DNA of 64,000 nucleotides from Brevundimonas viscosa (GTDB taxonomy: Bacteria > Pseudomonadota > Alphaproteobacteria > Caulobacterales > Caulobacteraceae), in contig NZ_FOZV01000006.1 of NCBI RefSeq assembly GCF_900116065.1, positions 1 through 64,000 on the forward strand, in the 5' to 3' direction. Positions 34,721-44,308 of this stretch are shown in pieces; position 1 is the first letter of the stretch, and each line of letters begins with the position of its first letter. Made by a program: the position numbers and the translations under genes. Below the pieces are notes generated by a model, which made no database searches, was not told the DNA's origin, and worked only from the letters and a program-made list of their open reading frames with translations.

Positions 34721-35434
34721 TCATACGAGGTGGAAGATGCTGTTCGCGAAGTTGTGCAGCAGGATCGGCAGCACCACGCTGCCCGTCTTCTCGCGGATCC
34801 ACACCAGCAGCAGGGCCGGCAGGCCGGTCAGGGCCATGGCCGTGGCGTCGACGCTGAAAGCGCCGTCGGCGTAGCCCAGGGCGTGGGTGAGGCCGAAGGC
34901 GAAGGACGAGACCAGCGCCCCCCAGCCCATCGGGGCGCCGAGCACCGACAGCGGTCGGCCGAACGCTTCGTTGAGCATCACCAGCAGCACGCCCCGGTAG
35001 AACAGCTCCTCGTCGAGGCCTGGCATGGTCAGCTGGAAGGCGAGCGTGTCGACGTCCGCCGGCTCGCCGGGGAAGTAAAGGGCGAGGCCGAGGAACAGGG
35101 CGACGAGGAGGGCGGAGAGGGCCAGCGCGCCGCGCAGTCCGCTCCGGTGCTGGCGGAGGGTCACGCCGCTGCGCCGGAGGCCGAGCAGGGCGGCGACGCC
35201 GAGCGACAGGGCCACCGCCAGCGCCTTGCCCTCCCAGTTCCAGCCCGACGGGCCGAAATCTACGGGGAGGCGACCGTAGCCGCGCGTCAGCAGGGCGTCA
35301 TAGGCGACCATCAGCAGCAAGGCGGCGGTGAGCCACAGCCAGCGCACCCGCCCGCGCGCCAGCGCCGCGCAGACCAGCCCCGCCGCCGCCGTGGCGCCGA
35401 CCCACCCCAGCAGCACCCAGATCGCGTCCGGCAT
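34721..35434 (-). CDS. CPBP family intramembrane metalloprotease
   Basis: A 237-residue membrane protein with about seven helices. The CPBP (Abi, CAAX protease-like) motifs are DEELFYRGVLLVML (EExxxR, about 142-155), FAFGLTHAL with the second-motif His (about 190) and HNFANSIFHL at the C-terminus (about 228-237). Bacterial members process membrane-protein or peptide substrates, or serve in bacteriocin immunity; no peptide gene is nearby. It ends only 3 bases from the hslO stop. Confidence 0.92.
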   Translation of the reverse strand: MPDAIWVLLGWVGATAAAGLVCAALARGRVRWLWLTAALLLMVAYDALLTRGYGRLPVDFGPSGWNWEGKALAVALSLGVAALLGLRRSGVTLRQHRSGLRGALALSALLVALFLGLALYFPGEPADVDTLAFQLTMPGLDEELFYRGVLLVMLNEAFGRPLSVLGAPMGWGALVSSFAFGLTHALGYADGAFSVDATAMALTGLPALLLVWIREKTGSVVLPILLHNFANSIFHLV

Positions 35435-35521
35435 CCCTCGTTCCTCCCGCGTGTCGCCGGTCAGAGGCCGGGCGGGGAGGCGGCGGATGCGCCTTACGGC
35501 GATTTAAGGAGCCGCGGACGG

Positions 35522-37363
35522 TCAGTACGCCAGCGCGATCCCGTCCTTGCGCATCTCGGTCGCCGCGCCCCAGGTCCAGCGCCCGCCCGGGTTCGGCTGG
35601 CGAACCACATTCTGGTAGCCGCCGAAGCCGCCGTTGGGCGGGCCGAGCGTCCATCCCATCGCCGCCAGCTGCGCCTTCGTGGCTTCGGGGACGCCGGTCT
35701 CGAGGTGGAGGACGCCGGTTCCCTCGGCCGGCTGGCCGGTGGGTTCCGACGAGCCCTCATGCTGCCAGCGCGGCGCGTCGCCGGCCGCCTGCGGCTCCAG
35801 GCCGTAGTCGACCATGTTGATGATGATCTGGGCCTGGCCCTGCGGCTGCATGCCGCCGCCCATGACGCCGAAGGCCATCCACGGCTCTCCGTCCCTGCAG
35901 GCGAAGCCGGGGATGATGGTGTGGAAGGGCCGCTTGCCGGGGGCGTAGAGGTTTGGGCTGCCGTCCTTCAGACTGAACAGCTCGCCGCGGTCCTGGAACA
36001 TGAAGCCCAGCGGCCGCTCGCCGTCGTCCGGCGCCAGCCCCGACCCCATGCCGCGGTAGTTGGACTGGATCCAGCTGACCATCATCCCGTCGCTGTCGGC
36101 GACGGAGAAGTAGGTGGTGTCGCCCTGCGTCGGGGCGTCGCCGGGGAAGACGCGGTCCATCACCCGGTCCGGGCGGATCAGGCGCGCACGTTGGGCGGCG
36201 TATTCCTTGGAGTTCAGCCATTCGACCGGGGCGGCGGCGAACCTCTGGTCGGCGAAGAAGCGGGCGCGGTCCTCGAAGGCCAGCCGCTTGGCCTCGGCCT
36301 GGTGGTGGATCGAGGCGGCCGACTGGAAGCCCATGCCGGCGAGGTCGAACTGTTCGCAGACGTTGAGGATCTGGTTGGTCGACAGGCCCTGGGTGTTCGG
36401 CCCCAGGCCGTAGACCTCGACCCCGCGATAGGTGGTGCGGATCGGCTCGACCCACTCGGAGCGATGCGCGGCGAGGTCGGCGCGGGTCATCCAGCCGCCG
36501 ATGCGGCGGAAGTAGCGCTCGATCGCCTCGGCGACGGGGCCGTCGTAGAAGGCGTCGCGCCCGCCCTCGGCGATCAGGCGCAGGGTGCGGCCGAGGAAGG
36601 GATTGGCGAACATCTCGCCCACGCCCGGCACGCGGCCGCCGGGAGCATAGACGGTCTTGCGGTTGTCGTTCTCCTCGATCAGCCGGGACGACCGGTCGAA
36701 GATCGTCATGTTGCGCTCGAGGTAGTAGGCGATCACCTGCGGCACCGGCACGCCCTGCTCGCACAGCTCGGCCACCGGCAGCAGAACGTCGCGCCACGGC
36801 AGCTTGCCGTAGCGCTGGTGGGCGCTCCACCAGGCGTCGACCGTGCCGGGCACGTTGACGGTGACGGCGCCGTAGGAGGGCAGGTATCCCTCGTCGTTGG
36901 CGCGCGACCGGGCCGTCTCCAGCGACAGGCCGCGCGGGCTGTTCCCGGAGCCGTTGAGGCCGACGACCTTCCGCTGCGCCGGGTCCCACAGCATGCAGAA
37001 GGCGTCGCCGCCGATGCCGTTGGCGACCGGCTCGAGGAAGCCCAGCGCGGCGTTGATGGCGATGGCGGCGTCGACGGCCGAGCCGCCGCGCCGCAGGGTG
37101 TCGATGCCGATCAGGGTCGCGGCCGGATGCGCCGTCGCCGCAGCCCCGTTGGCGCCCCAGACCGTCGAGCGCCCGGCGAAGGGCGCGCCGGTGATCCGGT
37201 CGCCGGGGCCGACGCTGGCGAAAGGCTCCGGCTGTCGCGCCGGGGCCGGCGCGGCCTCGGTGGGCCGGCCAGGCGAGGGCGGCGTGACCTGGGCCGATGC
37301 CGATGACGCGCCGGCGATCAGCGCCCCGGCGGGCAGGGTCGACAGGAAGGTGCGACGGCGCAT
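35522..37363 (-). CDS. ggt: Gamma-glutamyltransferase
   Basis: A 613-residue exported transferase/hydrolase of gamma-glutamyl compounds such as glutathione. The N-terminus has a twin-arginine signal, MRRRTFLSTLPAGALIAGAS. The proenzyme cuts itself before the nucleophile Thr; the family's DTTYFSV site is present in GDTTYFSVADSDG (about 416-428), and MNPHAGGG-like MGGGMQPQGQAQ lies further on. In E. coli glutathione breakdown and periplasmic glutamate recovery are its role. It is transcribed in the same direction as phoB but 173 bases away, so probably separately. Confidence 0.94.
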   Translation of the reverse strand: MRRRTFLSTLPAGALIAGASSASAQVTPPSPGRPTEAAPAPARQPEPFASVGPGDRITGAPFAGRSTVWGANGAAATAHPAATLIGIDTLRRGGSAVDAAIAINAALGFLEPVANGIGGDAFCMLWDPAQRKVVGLNGSGNSPRGLSLETARSRANDEGYLPSYGAVTVNVPGTVDAWWSAHQRYGKLPWRDVLLPVAELCEQGVPVPQVIAYYLERNMTIFDRSSRLIEENDNRKTVYAPGGRVPGVGEMFANPFLGRTLRLIAEGGRDAFYDGPVAEAIERYFRRIGGWMTRADLAAHRSEWVEPIRTTYRGVEVYGLGPNTQGLSTNQILNVCEQFDLAGMGFQSAASIHHQAEAKRLAFEDRARFFADQRFAAAPVEWLNSKEYAAQRARLIRPDRVMDRVFPGDAPTQGDTTYFSVADSDGMMVSWIQSNYRGMGSGLAPDDGERPLGFMFQDRGELFSLKDGSPNLYAPGKRPFHTIIPGFACRDGEPWMAFGVMGGGMQPQGQAQIIINMVDYGLEPQAAGDAPRWQHEGSSEPTGQPAEGTGVLHLETGVPEATKAQLAAMGWTLGPPNGGFGGYQNVVRQPNPGGRWTWGAATEMRKDGIALAY

Positions 37364-37536
37364 GGACGGTCTCCTCTGGACGGCGGAGCCGACCCTAACC
37401 GGTTGCGGCCGCGTGTGAAGCGCCGGGGAAGCTGCGCTGCGGTGGTCACAGGCGCTGCTTGCGCCGGATCCCCCGAACCGATGCGATGCGAACCGGGCCC
37501 GAGGCGCCGGCCCCGCTCCGCGGCTGAGGCGTGAGG

Positions 37537-38226
37537 TTAGCCCCCGAGGTCGAGCGAATACCCCGCCGAGCGCACCGTCCGGATCGGGTTGACCGTGCCC
37601 TCGACGTTCAGGGCCTTGCGCAGGCGGCCGACGTGCACGTCGACCGTGCGGGCCTCGACGTAGACGTCCGATCCCCAGACGGCGTCGAGCAGCTGTTCGC
37701 GGCTGAACACCCGGCCGGGATGCTGCATGAAGTGGTCCAGCAGGCGGAACTCGGTCGGTCCGAGGTGGATCTCCAGCCCGGCGCGGCGGACCCGGTGGGC
37801 GACGCGGTCGATGACGATGTCGCCATGGCTGATGCGGTCGTCGGCCAGGCCCGGGCGGATGCGGCGCAGGACCGCGCGGATGCGCGCGGTCAGCTCGGTC
37901 ATCGAGAAGGGCTTGGTCAGGTAGTCGTCGGCCCCGGTGTCGAGCCCGCGCACGCGGTCGCTCTCCTCGCCGCGGGCGGTCAGCATGATGATCGGCAGGT
38001 TGCGGGTCTCGGCCTTGCCGCGGACGCGGCGGCAGACCTCGATGCCCGACAGCTTGGGCAGCATCCAGTCGAGCAGCACGAGATCCGGCAGGCGCTCGTC
38101 GATCTGCAGCATGCCCTCCTCGCCGTCCGAAGCCACCACCACGTGGTAGCCCTCCTTCTCCAGATTGTAGGACAGCAGCGTCGCCAGCGCGTCCTCGTCT
38201 TCCATCACCAGAACATAGGGCTGCAC
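37537..38226 (-). CDS. phoB: Phosphate regulon response regulator PhoB
   Basis: A 229-residue OmpR-class regulator. The receiver domain has acidic pair EDE at about 11-13 and phospho-acceptor Asp in VLLDWMLPKLSG (about 51-62), with LTARGEE and Lys in YLTKPFSMTEL; the winged-helix DNA-binding domain (about 130-229) ends AGYSLDLGG. It switches on phosphate-starvation genes after phosphorylation by PhoR. It is the last gene of the phoR-pstCAB-phoU-phoB run, 17 bases after phoU. Confidence 0.97.
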   Translation of the reverse strand: MQPYVLVMEDEDALATLLSYNLEKEGYHVVVASDGEEGMLQIDERLPDLVLLDWMLPKLSGIEVCRRVRGKAETRNLPIIMLTARGEESDRVRGLDTGADDYLTKPFSMTELTARIRAVLRRIRPGLADDRISHGDIVIDRVAHRVRRAGLEIHLGPTEFRLLDHFMQHPGRVFSREQLLDAVWGSDVYVEARTVDVHVGRLRKALNVEGTVNPIRTVRSAGYSLDLGG

Positions 38227-38243
38227 GTCGAACTCTCCGGGCT

Positions 38244-38966
38244 TCAGGCGGACGTGGTTTCGGGCGAGGCGGGTTCGGCCGGATCGGGCGTCCAGCGCGG
38301 CCGTTCGCCGGTGAACTCCAGTCCGGTGATCTCGTAGTGGATGGTCTCGGCGATGTTGGTGGCGTGGTCGCCGATCCGCTCGAGGTTCTTAGCCATGAAC
38401 AGCAGGTGGGTGCAGGCCCCGATCGTGCGGGGGTCGCCCATCATGTAGGTCAGCAGTTCGCGGAACAGGGCGTTGTAGTGTTCGTCGACCTCGTCGTCGG
38501 TGTTCCACACCGAGATGGCGCGCTCGACCTCGGCGGCGGCGTAGGCGTCCAGCACGTCGCGCAGGCGGGTCGAGACCAGCTTGCCCATGCGCTCGATGGA
38601 GCGGGTCAGGGGCTGCATCGGCTCGCCCTCGGCGAGGATCAGCGCCCGCTTGGCGATGTTCTTGGCCAGATCGCCGGTGCGCTCCAGGTCGGTGGCCAGC
38701 TTCATCGAGGCCAGGGTCCTGCGCAGGTCCGAGGCGACAGGCTGGCGCAGGGCGATCAGGCGGATGGCCTTCTTTTCGATCTCGCGGTGCAGCCCGTCCA
38801 GCCGCGCGTCGCGCTCGACGACCGCCCGGGCGAGGGCGACGTCGCGGCGGGCGACCGACTCGACGGCGTCGGCGACCTGGGCCTCGGCCAGGCCGCCCAT
38901 GCGCGCCACTTCGGCGGTGAGCTGGTTCAGCTCGTCCCCGTAGGCCTTGACGGTGTGCTGGGTCAT
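38244..38966 (-). CDS. phoU: Phosphate signalling protein PhoU
   Basis: A 240-residue protein of two three-helix PhoU repeats with metal-binding motifs (DLERTGDLAKNIAKRAL, about 96-112, and NLERIGDHATNIAETIHYEI, about 193-212). It links the Pst transporter to PhoR and keeps the kinase off when phosphate is plentiful. The start MTQHTVKAYGDEL at 38966 fits the family; the frame is open further upstream into pstB. Ten bases separate it from pstB. Confidence 0.97.
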   Translation of the reverse strand: MTQHTVKAYGDELNQLTAEVARMGGLAEAQVADAVESVARRDVALARAVVERDARLDGLHREIEKKAIRLIALRQPVASDLRRTLASMKLATDLERTGDLAKNIAKRALILAEGEPMQPLTRSIERMGKLVSTRLRDVLDAYAAAEVERAISVWNTDDEVDEHYNALFRELLTYMMGDPRTIGACTHLLFMAKNLERIGDHATNIAETIHYEITGLEFTGERPRWTPDPAEPASPETTSA

Positions 38967-38976
38967 GGCGGCGGTC

Positions 38977-39921
38977 CTAGCCGAAGCGGCCGGTGATGTA
39001 GTCGAGCGTGCGGCGCTCGCGCGGGTTGGTGAAGATGTCTTCCGTGTCGCCGGTCTCGACGAGGCGACCGAGGTGGAAGAAGGCCGTGCGCTGGCTGACA
39101 CGGGCGGCCTGGGCCATGGAGTGGGTGACGATGACGATGCAGTAGCGCTCGCGCAGCTCGTCGATCAGTTCCTCGATCTTGGCGGTGGCGATCGGATCGA
39201 GCGCCGAGCAGGGCTCGTCCATCAGGATGACCTCCGGCTCGACCGCGATGGCGCGGGCGATGACGAGGCGCTGCTGCTGGCCGCCCGACAGGCCCGTTCC
39301 GGGCGAATGCAGGCGGTCGGCGACCTCCTCCCACAGGCCGGCCCGCTTCAGCGAGGCCTGGACGATGTCGTCCAGCTCGCCCTTCGAGGTCGCCAGGCCG
39401 TGGATGCGCGGGCCGTAGGCGACGTTCTCGTAGATCGACTTGGGGAAGGGGTTCGGCTTCTGGAAGACCATGCCGACGCGCGCCCGCAGCAGCACCGGGT
39501 CGACCGACTTCGCATTGATGTCCTCGCCGTCCATCTCGATACGGCCGGTTACGCGCGCGTGCGGGATGGTGTCGTTCATGCGGTTCATGGTCCGCAGGAA
39601 GGTGGACTTGCCGCAGCCGGACGGGCCGATCAGGGCGGTCACGGTCTTGTCCGGGATGTCCAGCGAGACGTCGTAGAGCGCCTGCTTGTCGCCATAGAAG
39701 ACCGAGACGTCGCGGGCGCAGATCTTGGTCGCGCCGACGGGGCCGCCGGCGCCGACGGCCGGCTTGGGGGCAGGCGCGAGAGGCGTGGCGGCGGCGTCGC
39801 GCTGCCGCTCCGCAGCGGCGTCGGCGGCGGGCAGGACCTGGCCGCCCATGCGCGGCGCGTCGGTGGGGTCGGCGGGGCCGCCGTTGCGGCCTTCCGGGGC
39901 GCGGAAAAGCTTGAACTTCAT
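38977..39921 (-). CDS. pstB: Phosphate ABC transporter ATP-binding protein PstB
   Basis: A 314-residue ATPase of the high-affinity phosphate importer. Walker A is GPSGCGKST, the signature LSGGQQQR, Walker [13 protein letters not shown], and the switch His is in [15 protein letters not shown]. The core starts near [20 protein letters not shown] (about 67), leaving about 60 N-terminal residues rich in Ala and Pro; this is longer than the 250-270 of most PstB proteins, and an internal start at about residue 25 is possible. It lies 4 bases after pstA. Confidence 0.97.
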   Translation of the reverse strand: MKFKLFRAPEGRNGGPADPTDAPRMGGQVLPAADAAAERQRDAAATPLAPAPKPAVGAGGPVGATKICARDVSVFYGDKQALYDVSLDIPDKTVTALIGPSGCGKSTFLRTMNRMNDTIPHARVTGRIEMDGEDINAKSVDPVLLRARVGMVFQKPNPFPKSIYENVAYGPRIHGLATSKGELDDIVQASLKRAGLWEEVADRLHSPGTGLSGGQQQRLVIARAIAVEPEVILMDEPCSALDPIATAKIEELIDELRERYCIVIVTHSMAQAARVSQRTAFFHLGRLVETGDTEDIFTNPRERRTLDYITGRFG

Positions 39922-39925
39922 TGTC

Positions 39926-41212
39926 TTACCACCGGCGTTCGAAGCGCCGGCGCAGCACGATGGCGGCGGCGTTCATGACGATCATGAAGGCGAGCAGGAC
40001 CAGGATGGCGGCCGCGGTCCGCTCGTGGAAGGCGCGCTCCGAGGCGTTTTCCCAGATGTAGACGAGGGAAGGCAGCGCCCCGGTCGGTTCGACCAGGCTG
40101 TGCGGCAGGCCGGGCACGAAGCTGACCATGCCGATCAGCAGCAGCGGGGCGGTCTCGCCGAGGGCGTGGGCCATGGAGATGATGGCGCCCGTCATCACGC
40201 CCGGCATGGCCAGCGGCAGGGTGTGCTGGAACACCGTCTGGGTCTTCGAGGCGCCCATGGCCAGCGCCGCCTCGCGGATCGACGGCGGCACCGCCTTCAG
40301 CGACGAGCGCGTGGCGATGATGATGGTCGGCAGCGCCATCAGGGCCAGCACCAGGCCCCCGACCAGCGGGCTGGCCCGCGGCAGGTGCATCCAGTTGATG
40401 AACAGGGCGAGGCCGAGCAGGCCGTAGATGATCGACGGCACGGCGGCGAGGTTGTTGATGTTGACCTCAATCAGGTCGGTCAGCCGGTTGCGGGGCGCGA
40501 ACTCCTCCAGATAGACGGCCGCCCCGACGCCCAGCGGGATGGCGATCAGCGCCGTCACCAGCAGCATCAGGGCCGAGCCGATCACCGCGCCCAGCACGCC
40601 CGCCAGCTCCGGCTCGGTGGAGTCGCCCCGGGTGAACAGGCCGGTGTTGAAGCGGGCGGCGATCTGGCCCCCGGCGTCCATGCGGTCGATCCACGCGATC
40701 TGTTCGTCGGAGAGGCGGCGCTGTTCGGCCGGGGTGTCCTTCGAGATCTCGCCCTTCAGGTACAGGTCGGCGTCGTCCGACAGGGGGGCGGAGAGGGTGA
40801 CGGTCTGGCCGACGAGGCCCGGCTGCCGCGCGATCCGCTCGGCGGCGATGAACTTGAGTTCGGACGAGAACAGGCCGCGCATGGCGCTCGCCTTCGTGCC
40901 TTGCGCATCGTCGACGATCCCCAGCCGGCGAAGCTGCTGCTCGGCCACCAGTTGCTCGAAGTTGGTGCCCTGCGGGTAGGCGCGGTCGATCCGCGGCGGA
41001 TCCATATACACGGGCGCGGTCATCGCGTGGCTGTAGAAGGCGGTGTGGCCCTGTTCGACGATGCGGCCGAGCAGGAGCAGCAGGAAGCCCACGGCCACGG
41101 CGATGGCCAGCAGGCCGTAGGCGCGGAAACGCTGCTCGCGCGCGTAGCGCCGCTTCAGCCCGGCCCGCAGCCGGTTCACCCGCGCGCCGTCGGTCTGCGT
41201 CGCCTCAGTCAT
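39926..41212 (-). CDS. pstA: Phosphate ABC transporter permease PstA
   Basis: A 428-residue permease. The N-terminal 170 residues hold one helix and a large periplasmic region of the DUF3333 type typical of alphaproteobacterial PstA ([15 protein letters not shown]). The core six helices follow, with the permease loop [20 protein letters not shown] (about 318-337). Start overlaps the pstC stop by 8 bases, so translation is coupled. Confidence 0.96.
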   Translation of the reverse strand: MTEATQTDGARVNRLRAGLKRRYAREQRFRAYGLLAIAVAVGFLLLLLGRIVEQGHTAFYSHAMTAPVYMDPPRIDRAYPQGTNFEQLVAEQQLRRLGIVDDAQGTKASAMRGLFSSELKFIAAERIARQPGLVGQTVTLSAPLSDDADLYLKGEISKDTPAEQRRLSDEQIAWIDRMDAGGQIAARFNTGLFTRGDSTEPELAGVLGAVIGSALMLLVTALIAIPLGVGAAVYLEEFAPRNRLTDLIEVNINNLAAVPSIIYGLLGLALFINWMHLPRASPLVGGLVLALMALPTIIIATRSSLKAVPPSIREAALAMGASKTQTVFQHTLPLAMPGVMTGAIISMAHALGETAPLLLIGMVSFVPGLPHSLVEPTGALPSLVYIWENASERAFHERTAAAILVLLAFMIVMNAAAIVLRRRFERRW

Positions 41213-42635
41213 ATTGCTGCCGGTAGGTGATGACGATGCGCTGGGCGATGATGTTCAGCAGCAGGGTGACGACGAACAGGGTCAGGCCGAGACCGAAGGC
41301 CGCCAGCGTCTTGGGGCTGTCGAACTCCTGGTCGCCGGTCAGCAGGGTGACGATCTGCACCGTCACGGTCGTCACCGTGTCCAGCGGATTGAGGGTCAGA
41401 CGCGCCGCCAGGCCGGCGGCCATGGTCACGATCATGGTCTCGCCGATGGCGCGCGACATGGCCAGCAGCATGGCCCCGGCCACGCCGGGCAGGGCGGCCG
41501 GAAGCAGCACCCGGCTGACCGTCTCCGACTTCGTGGCGCCCATGGCGTAGGAGCCGTCGCGCAGCGACTGGGGCACGGCGTTGATGATGTCGTCCGACAG
41601 CGAGCTGACGAAGGGGATCAGCATGATGCCCATCACCCCGCCGGCCACGAGCGCCATCTGGTTCTGCACCAGCATCAGGTACTGCCCCACCGGGTCGAGC
41701 GGCCCGCCGGCGAGCAGGGCGCCGACGCCGTTGAAGAAGCCGCGCATCGCCGGTCCCACTGTCAGGGCGGCGAAGAAGCCGTAGACCACCGTGGGCACGC
41801 CGGCGAGGATCTCGAGCACCGGCTTGACCGTGGCGCGGAACGCCGGCCCGGCGTACTCCGACAGGTAGATGGCCGAGAACAGGCCGACCGGCGCCGCCAC
41901 CGTCATGGCGATCAGCATGATCAGGAAGGTGCCGGCGAACAGCGGCAGGGCGCCGAAGGCCCCGGTCGAGCCGACCTGGTCGGCGCGGATCGCCGTCTGG
42001 GGGCTCCACTGCGTCCCGAACAGGAACTCGGTGATCGGCACCGAGGCGAAGAAGCGGGTCGAATCGAACACCAGCGAGGCGACGATCCCGATGGTGGTCA
42101 GCACCGCTACGGCCGAGCAGGCGAACAGGGCGCCGACGATCCAGCCCTCGACCCGATTGCGGGCGCGCAGGTCGGGACGGATGCGGCTGAACACGTAGAG
42201 CGCGCCAAGCGCCGCCGCCAGCAGGGCCGCGACCCAGCCGCCCAGCGACAGCATGAGGTCGATGCGCGCCGCGCGGCGGCCTTCGGCGGGCAACAGCTCC
42301 GCGTAGGGGGCCGGCCAGATCTGCGCGGCCGGGCGTCCGGCGCCGACGGCCCCGGCGTCGGCGTAGAAGGCCTGGCGGCGGAACGGCTCCAGCTCCTGCA
42401 CCGCCTCGGGCGCGCCGGAGGCCATCAATTGCTGCTCGAGGCCGGGTGCGAACACCGCGGCCGCCAGCAGCACCGCCAGCGCGGGGGCCGCGGTCCAGAT
42501 CAGCGCCAACGCGCCGTGCTGGCCCGGACGCGAGTGCGCCCGCAGCCCGGACGAACGGCGACGCGCCAGCGCCCGTCCGCCGAGGAAGGCGGCGACGGCG
42601 GCGGCGATCAGGATCGGCAGGAAGAGCCAGGTCAT
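41205..42635 (-). CDS. pstC: Phosphate ABC transporter permease PstC
   Basis: A 476-residue permease with an extended N-terminal region (one helix at about 5-22, a second at about 42-65, then soluble) before the transport core, as seen in alphaproteobacteria. The core carries DGSYAMGATKSETVSRVLLP, the cytoplasmic loop that contacts PstB, and FLIMLIAMTVAAPVGLFSAI. It is the first transporter gene after phoR, with a 104-base gap containing a candidate Pho box. No pstS (binding protein) lies in the window. Confidence 0.96.
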   Translation of the reverse strand: MTWLFLPILIAAAVAAFLGGRALARRRSSGLRAHSRPGQHGALALIWTAAPALAVLLAAAVFAPGLEQQLMASGAPEAVQELEPFRRQAFYADAGAVGAGRPAAQIWPAPYAELLPAEGRRAARIDLMLSLGGWVAALLAAALGALYVFSRIRPDLRARNRVEGWIVGALFACSAVAVLTTIGIVASLVFDSTRFFASVPITEFLFGTQWSPQTAIRADQVGSTGAFGALPLFAGTFLIMLIAMTVAAPVGLFSAIYLSEYAGPAFRATVKPVLEILAGVPTVVYGFFAALTVGPAMRGFFNGVGALLAGGPLDPVGQYLMLVQNQMALVAGGVMGIMLIPFVSSLSDDIINAVPQSLRDGSYAMGATKSETVSRVLLPAALPGVAGAMLLAMSRAIGETMIVTMAAGLAARLTLNPLDTVTTVTVQIVTLLTGDQEFDSPKTLAAFGLGLTLFVVTLLLNIIAQRIVITYRQQYD

Positions 42636-42727
42636 CGGCGTCCGGGGTGAGAATCGCGACGGTCCGGTCGCCCGGTCCGGTCCGGCCGGAACCTGCCCAC
42701 GAATGGTCAGCGGAATAAGACGCCGCC

Positions 42728-42745
42728 GTGACAGTTCTGTTACGG
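42728..42745 (-). promoter_or_regulatory. Candidate Pho box upstream of pstC
   Basis: On the minus strand CCGTAAC-AGAA-CTGTCAC has the 7-4-7 layout of the PhoB site (consensus CTGTCAT-N4-CTGTCAT). The downstream half matches 6 of 7 and the upstream half 4 of 7. It is 93 bases before the pstC start and overlaps the phoR stop codon. Confidence 0.4.
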
Positions 42746-44173
42746 CGACGGCCGGTCCGTCGTCGTGTCGTCACGCGAAGGCCGGGGGGCGGCCACGGGG
42801 AAGTAGGCCGTGAAGGTGGCGCCCTCGCCGGGGGCGCTCTCCACCGTCAGACCGCCCCGGTGGCGGTTGACGATGTGCTTGACGATCGCCAGTCCCAGCC
42901 CGGTGCCGGGTCGCTCGCCACTCTTCTGGCCCTCGACCCTGTAGAAGCGTTCGGTCAGGCGCGGCAGGGTCTCCCGCGCCATGCCCGGGCCGTGGTCGCG
43001 CACCATCACCGCCGCATAGCGCTGACCCGGCTCGCGGTCCGGGGTGAGCAGCGGCAGGCGGGTGACGCCGCCCTCGCGGGCGCCCCCAGACCAGGCCGCC
43101 GCCGCCTCCTGAAGCGGCACGTCGGCCTTGACCAAGATCTCCACCGTCTGGCCGGGACCGGAGTATTTGATGGCGTTGTCGACCAGGTTCTGGATGACCT
43201 GCACGACCTCGTCCCGATCCCCCGATACCGGCGCGCGGCCGCCGCGCGCCTCGAGCTTCAGCGTCACGCCGCGCTCGGCCGCCAGCAGCCCCACAGCGTC
43301 GACCACGTCGCGCGCCGCCGGGACCAGGTCGACGCGCCCGGCCGGCGGAATGTGCTCGTTCAGCTCGATGCGGCTCAGCGACAGCAGGTCGGCGACCAGC
43401 CGGCTCATCCGTTCGGCCTGGACCGCCATGATGTCGAGGAACTTGTCGCGGGCGCGGGCGTCGTCCCGGGCATGGCCCTTCAGCGTCTCGATGAACCCGG
43501 CCAGGGAGGCCAACGGCGTCTTCAGTTCGTGACTGGCGTTGGCGAGGAAGTCGACCCGCATCAGCTCCATGCGCCGCACGTCGGTCTCGTCGCGCAGCAC
43601 GACGAGCGCCAGCGCGCCGTCACTCTCGCCGCCGGCCAGGGGGCGCGTCATCGCCCGCCAGTGGCGCGGCCGCGGTCCCGGCGCGGTGTAGTCCGTCGTC
43701 CGCTCAACGCCGCCGTAGAGAGCCTCGTCCACCGCCTCCAGGACGGCCGGCTCGCGCAGGGCCGGAACCAGCAGCGCGCCTTCCCGGGGAATGCGCAGCA
43801 GATCGCGCGCCGCGGCGTTGGCCAGCACGACCCGCCGGCCGGCCAGGTCGTCGGCCTCGCCGCCCGCGACCACCAGCACCGGGTCGACCAGGGCCTCGAA
43901 CGCCCCCTCGAGAAGCAGCCGGTCCGCGGCGCCGGTCGCCGACGGCGGCGCCGGATCCGCCGGACGGGCTCCGTCGCCCGGGCGTCGCCGGTTCGCCGCC
44001 CAGGCGGCGAGGGCCACGAGCGTCGCGGCGCCGACCAGCCACGGGGCGAGTTCGGGGTGGACTGCGGCCAGGCCGAGAAGCACGGCGATGGGGATTCCGG
44101 CGCTGGCGCCTGCCGTCCATAACCGCGAGGCGGCGGGCGGGGCGACGGGCGAGGGAGCGGCATCGAAGGGCAT
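42740..44173 (-). CDS. phoR: Phosphate regulon sensor histidine kinase PhoR
   Basis: A 477-residue kinase. Two membrane helices (about 22-38 and 44-60), a PAS-like domain (about 85-190), the HisKA domain with LANASHELKTPLASLAGFIE (phospho-accepting His at about 235), and HATPase_c with VIQNLVDNAIKYS, VRDHGPGMA and GTGLGLAIVKHI. It phosphorylates PhoB when PstSCAB-PhoU report low phosphate. It is upstream of pstC on the same strand, the order known in Caulobacter. Confidence 0.94.
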   Translation of the reverse strand: MPFDAAPSPVAPPAASRLWTAGASAGIPIAVLLGLAAVHPELAPWLVGAATLVALAAWAANRRRPGDGARPADPAPPSATGAADRLLLEGAFEALVDPVLVVAGGEADDLAGRRVVLANAAARDLLRIPREGALLVPALREPAVLEAVDEALYGGVERTTDYTAPGPRPRHWRAMTRPLAGGESDGALALVVLRDETDVRRMELMRVDFLANASHELKTPLASLAGFIETLKGHARDDARARDKFLDIMAVQAERMSRLVADLLSLSRIELNEHIPPAGRVDLVPAARDVVDAVGLLAAERGVTLKLEARGGRAPVSGDRDEVVQVIQNLVDNAIKYSGPGQTVEILVKADVPLQEAAAAWSGGAREGGVTRLPLLTPDREPGQRYAAVMVRDHGPGMARETLPRLTERFYRVEGQKSGERPGTGLGLAIVKHIVNRHRGGLTVESAPGEGATFTAYFPVAAPRPSRDDTTTDRPSP

Positions 44174-44308
44174 CAGGCGTCCGGCAGGGCGAGTCCGGGT
44201 GCGAACATGACACGGAATTCATGACAATGGCGCGGCGTTTGCGGCGGCGCCGGGTTGTCAAACGTCCTTTACACTCCTACCAAGGACCGGCTGATCGACG
44301 GAGGGCGT

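Noticed and set aside
44255-44283. Promoter TTGTCA-N17-TACCAA before the ABC-2 operon
   Set aside because: The -10 matches the consensus at only three of six bases; plausible but not strong enough to list.
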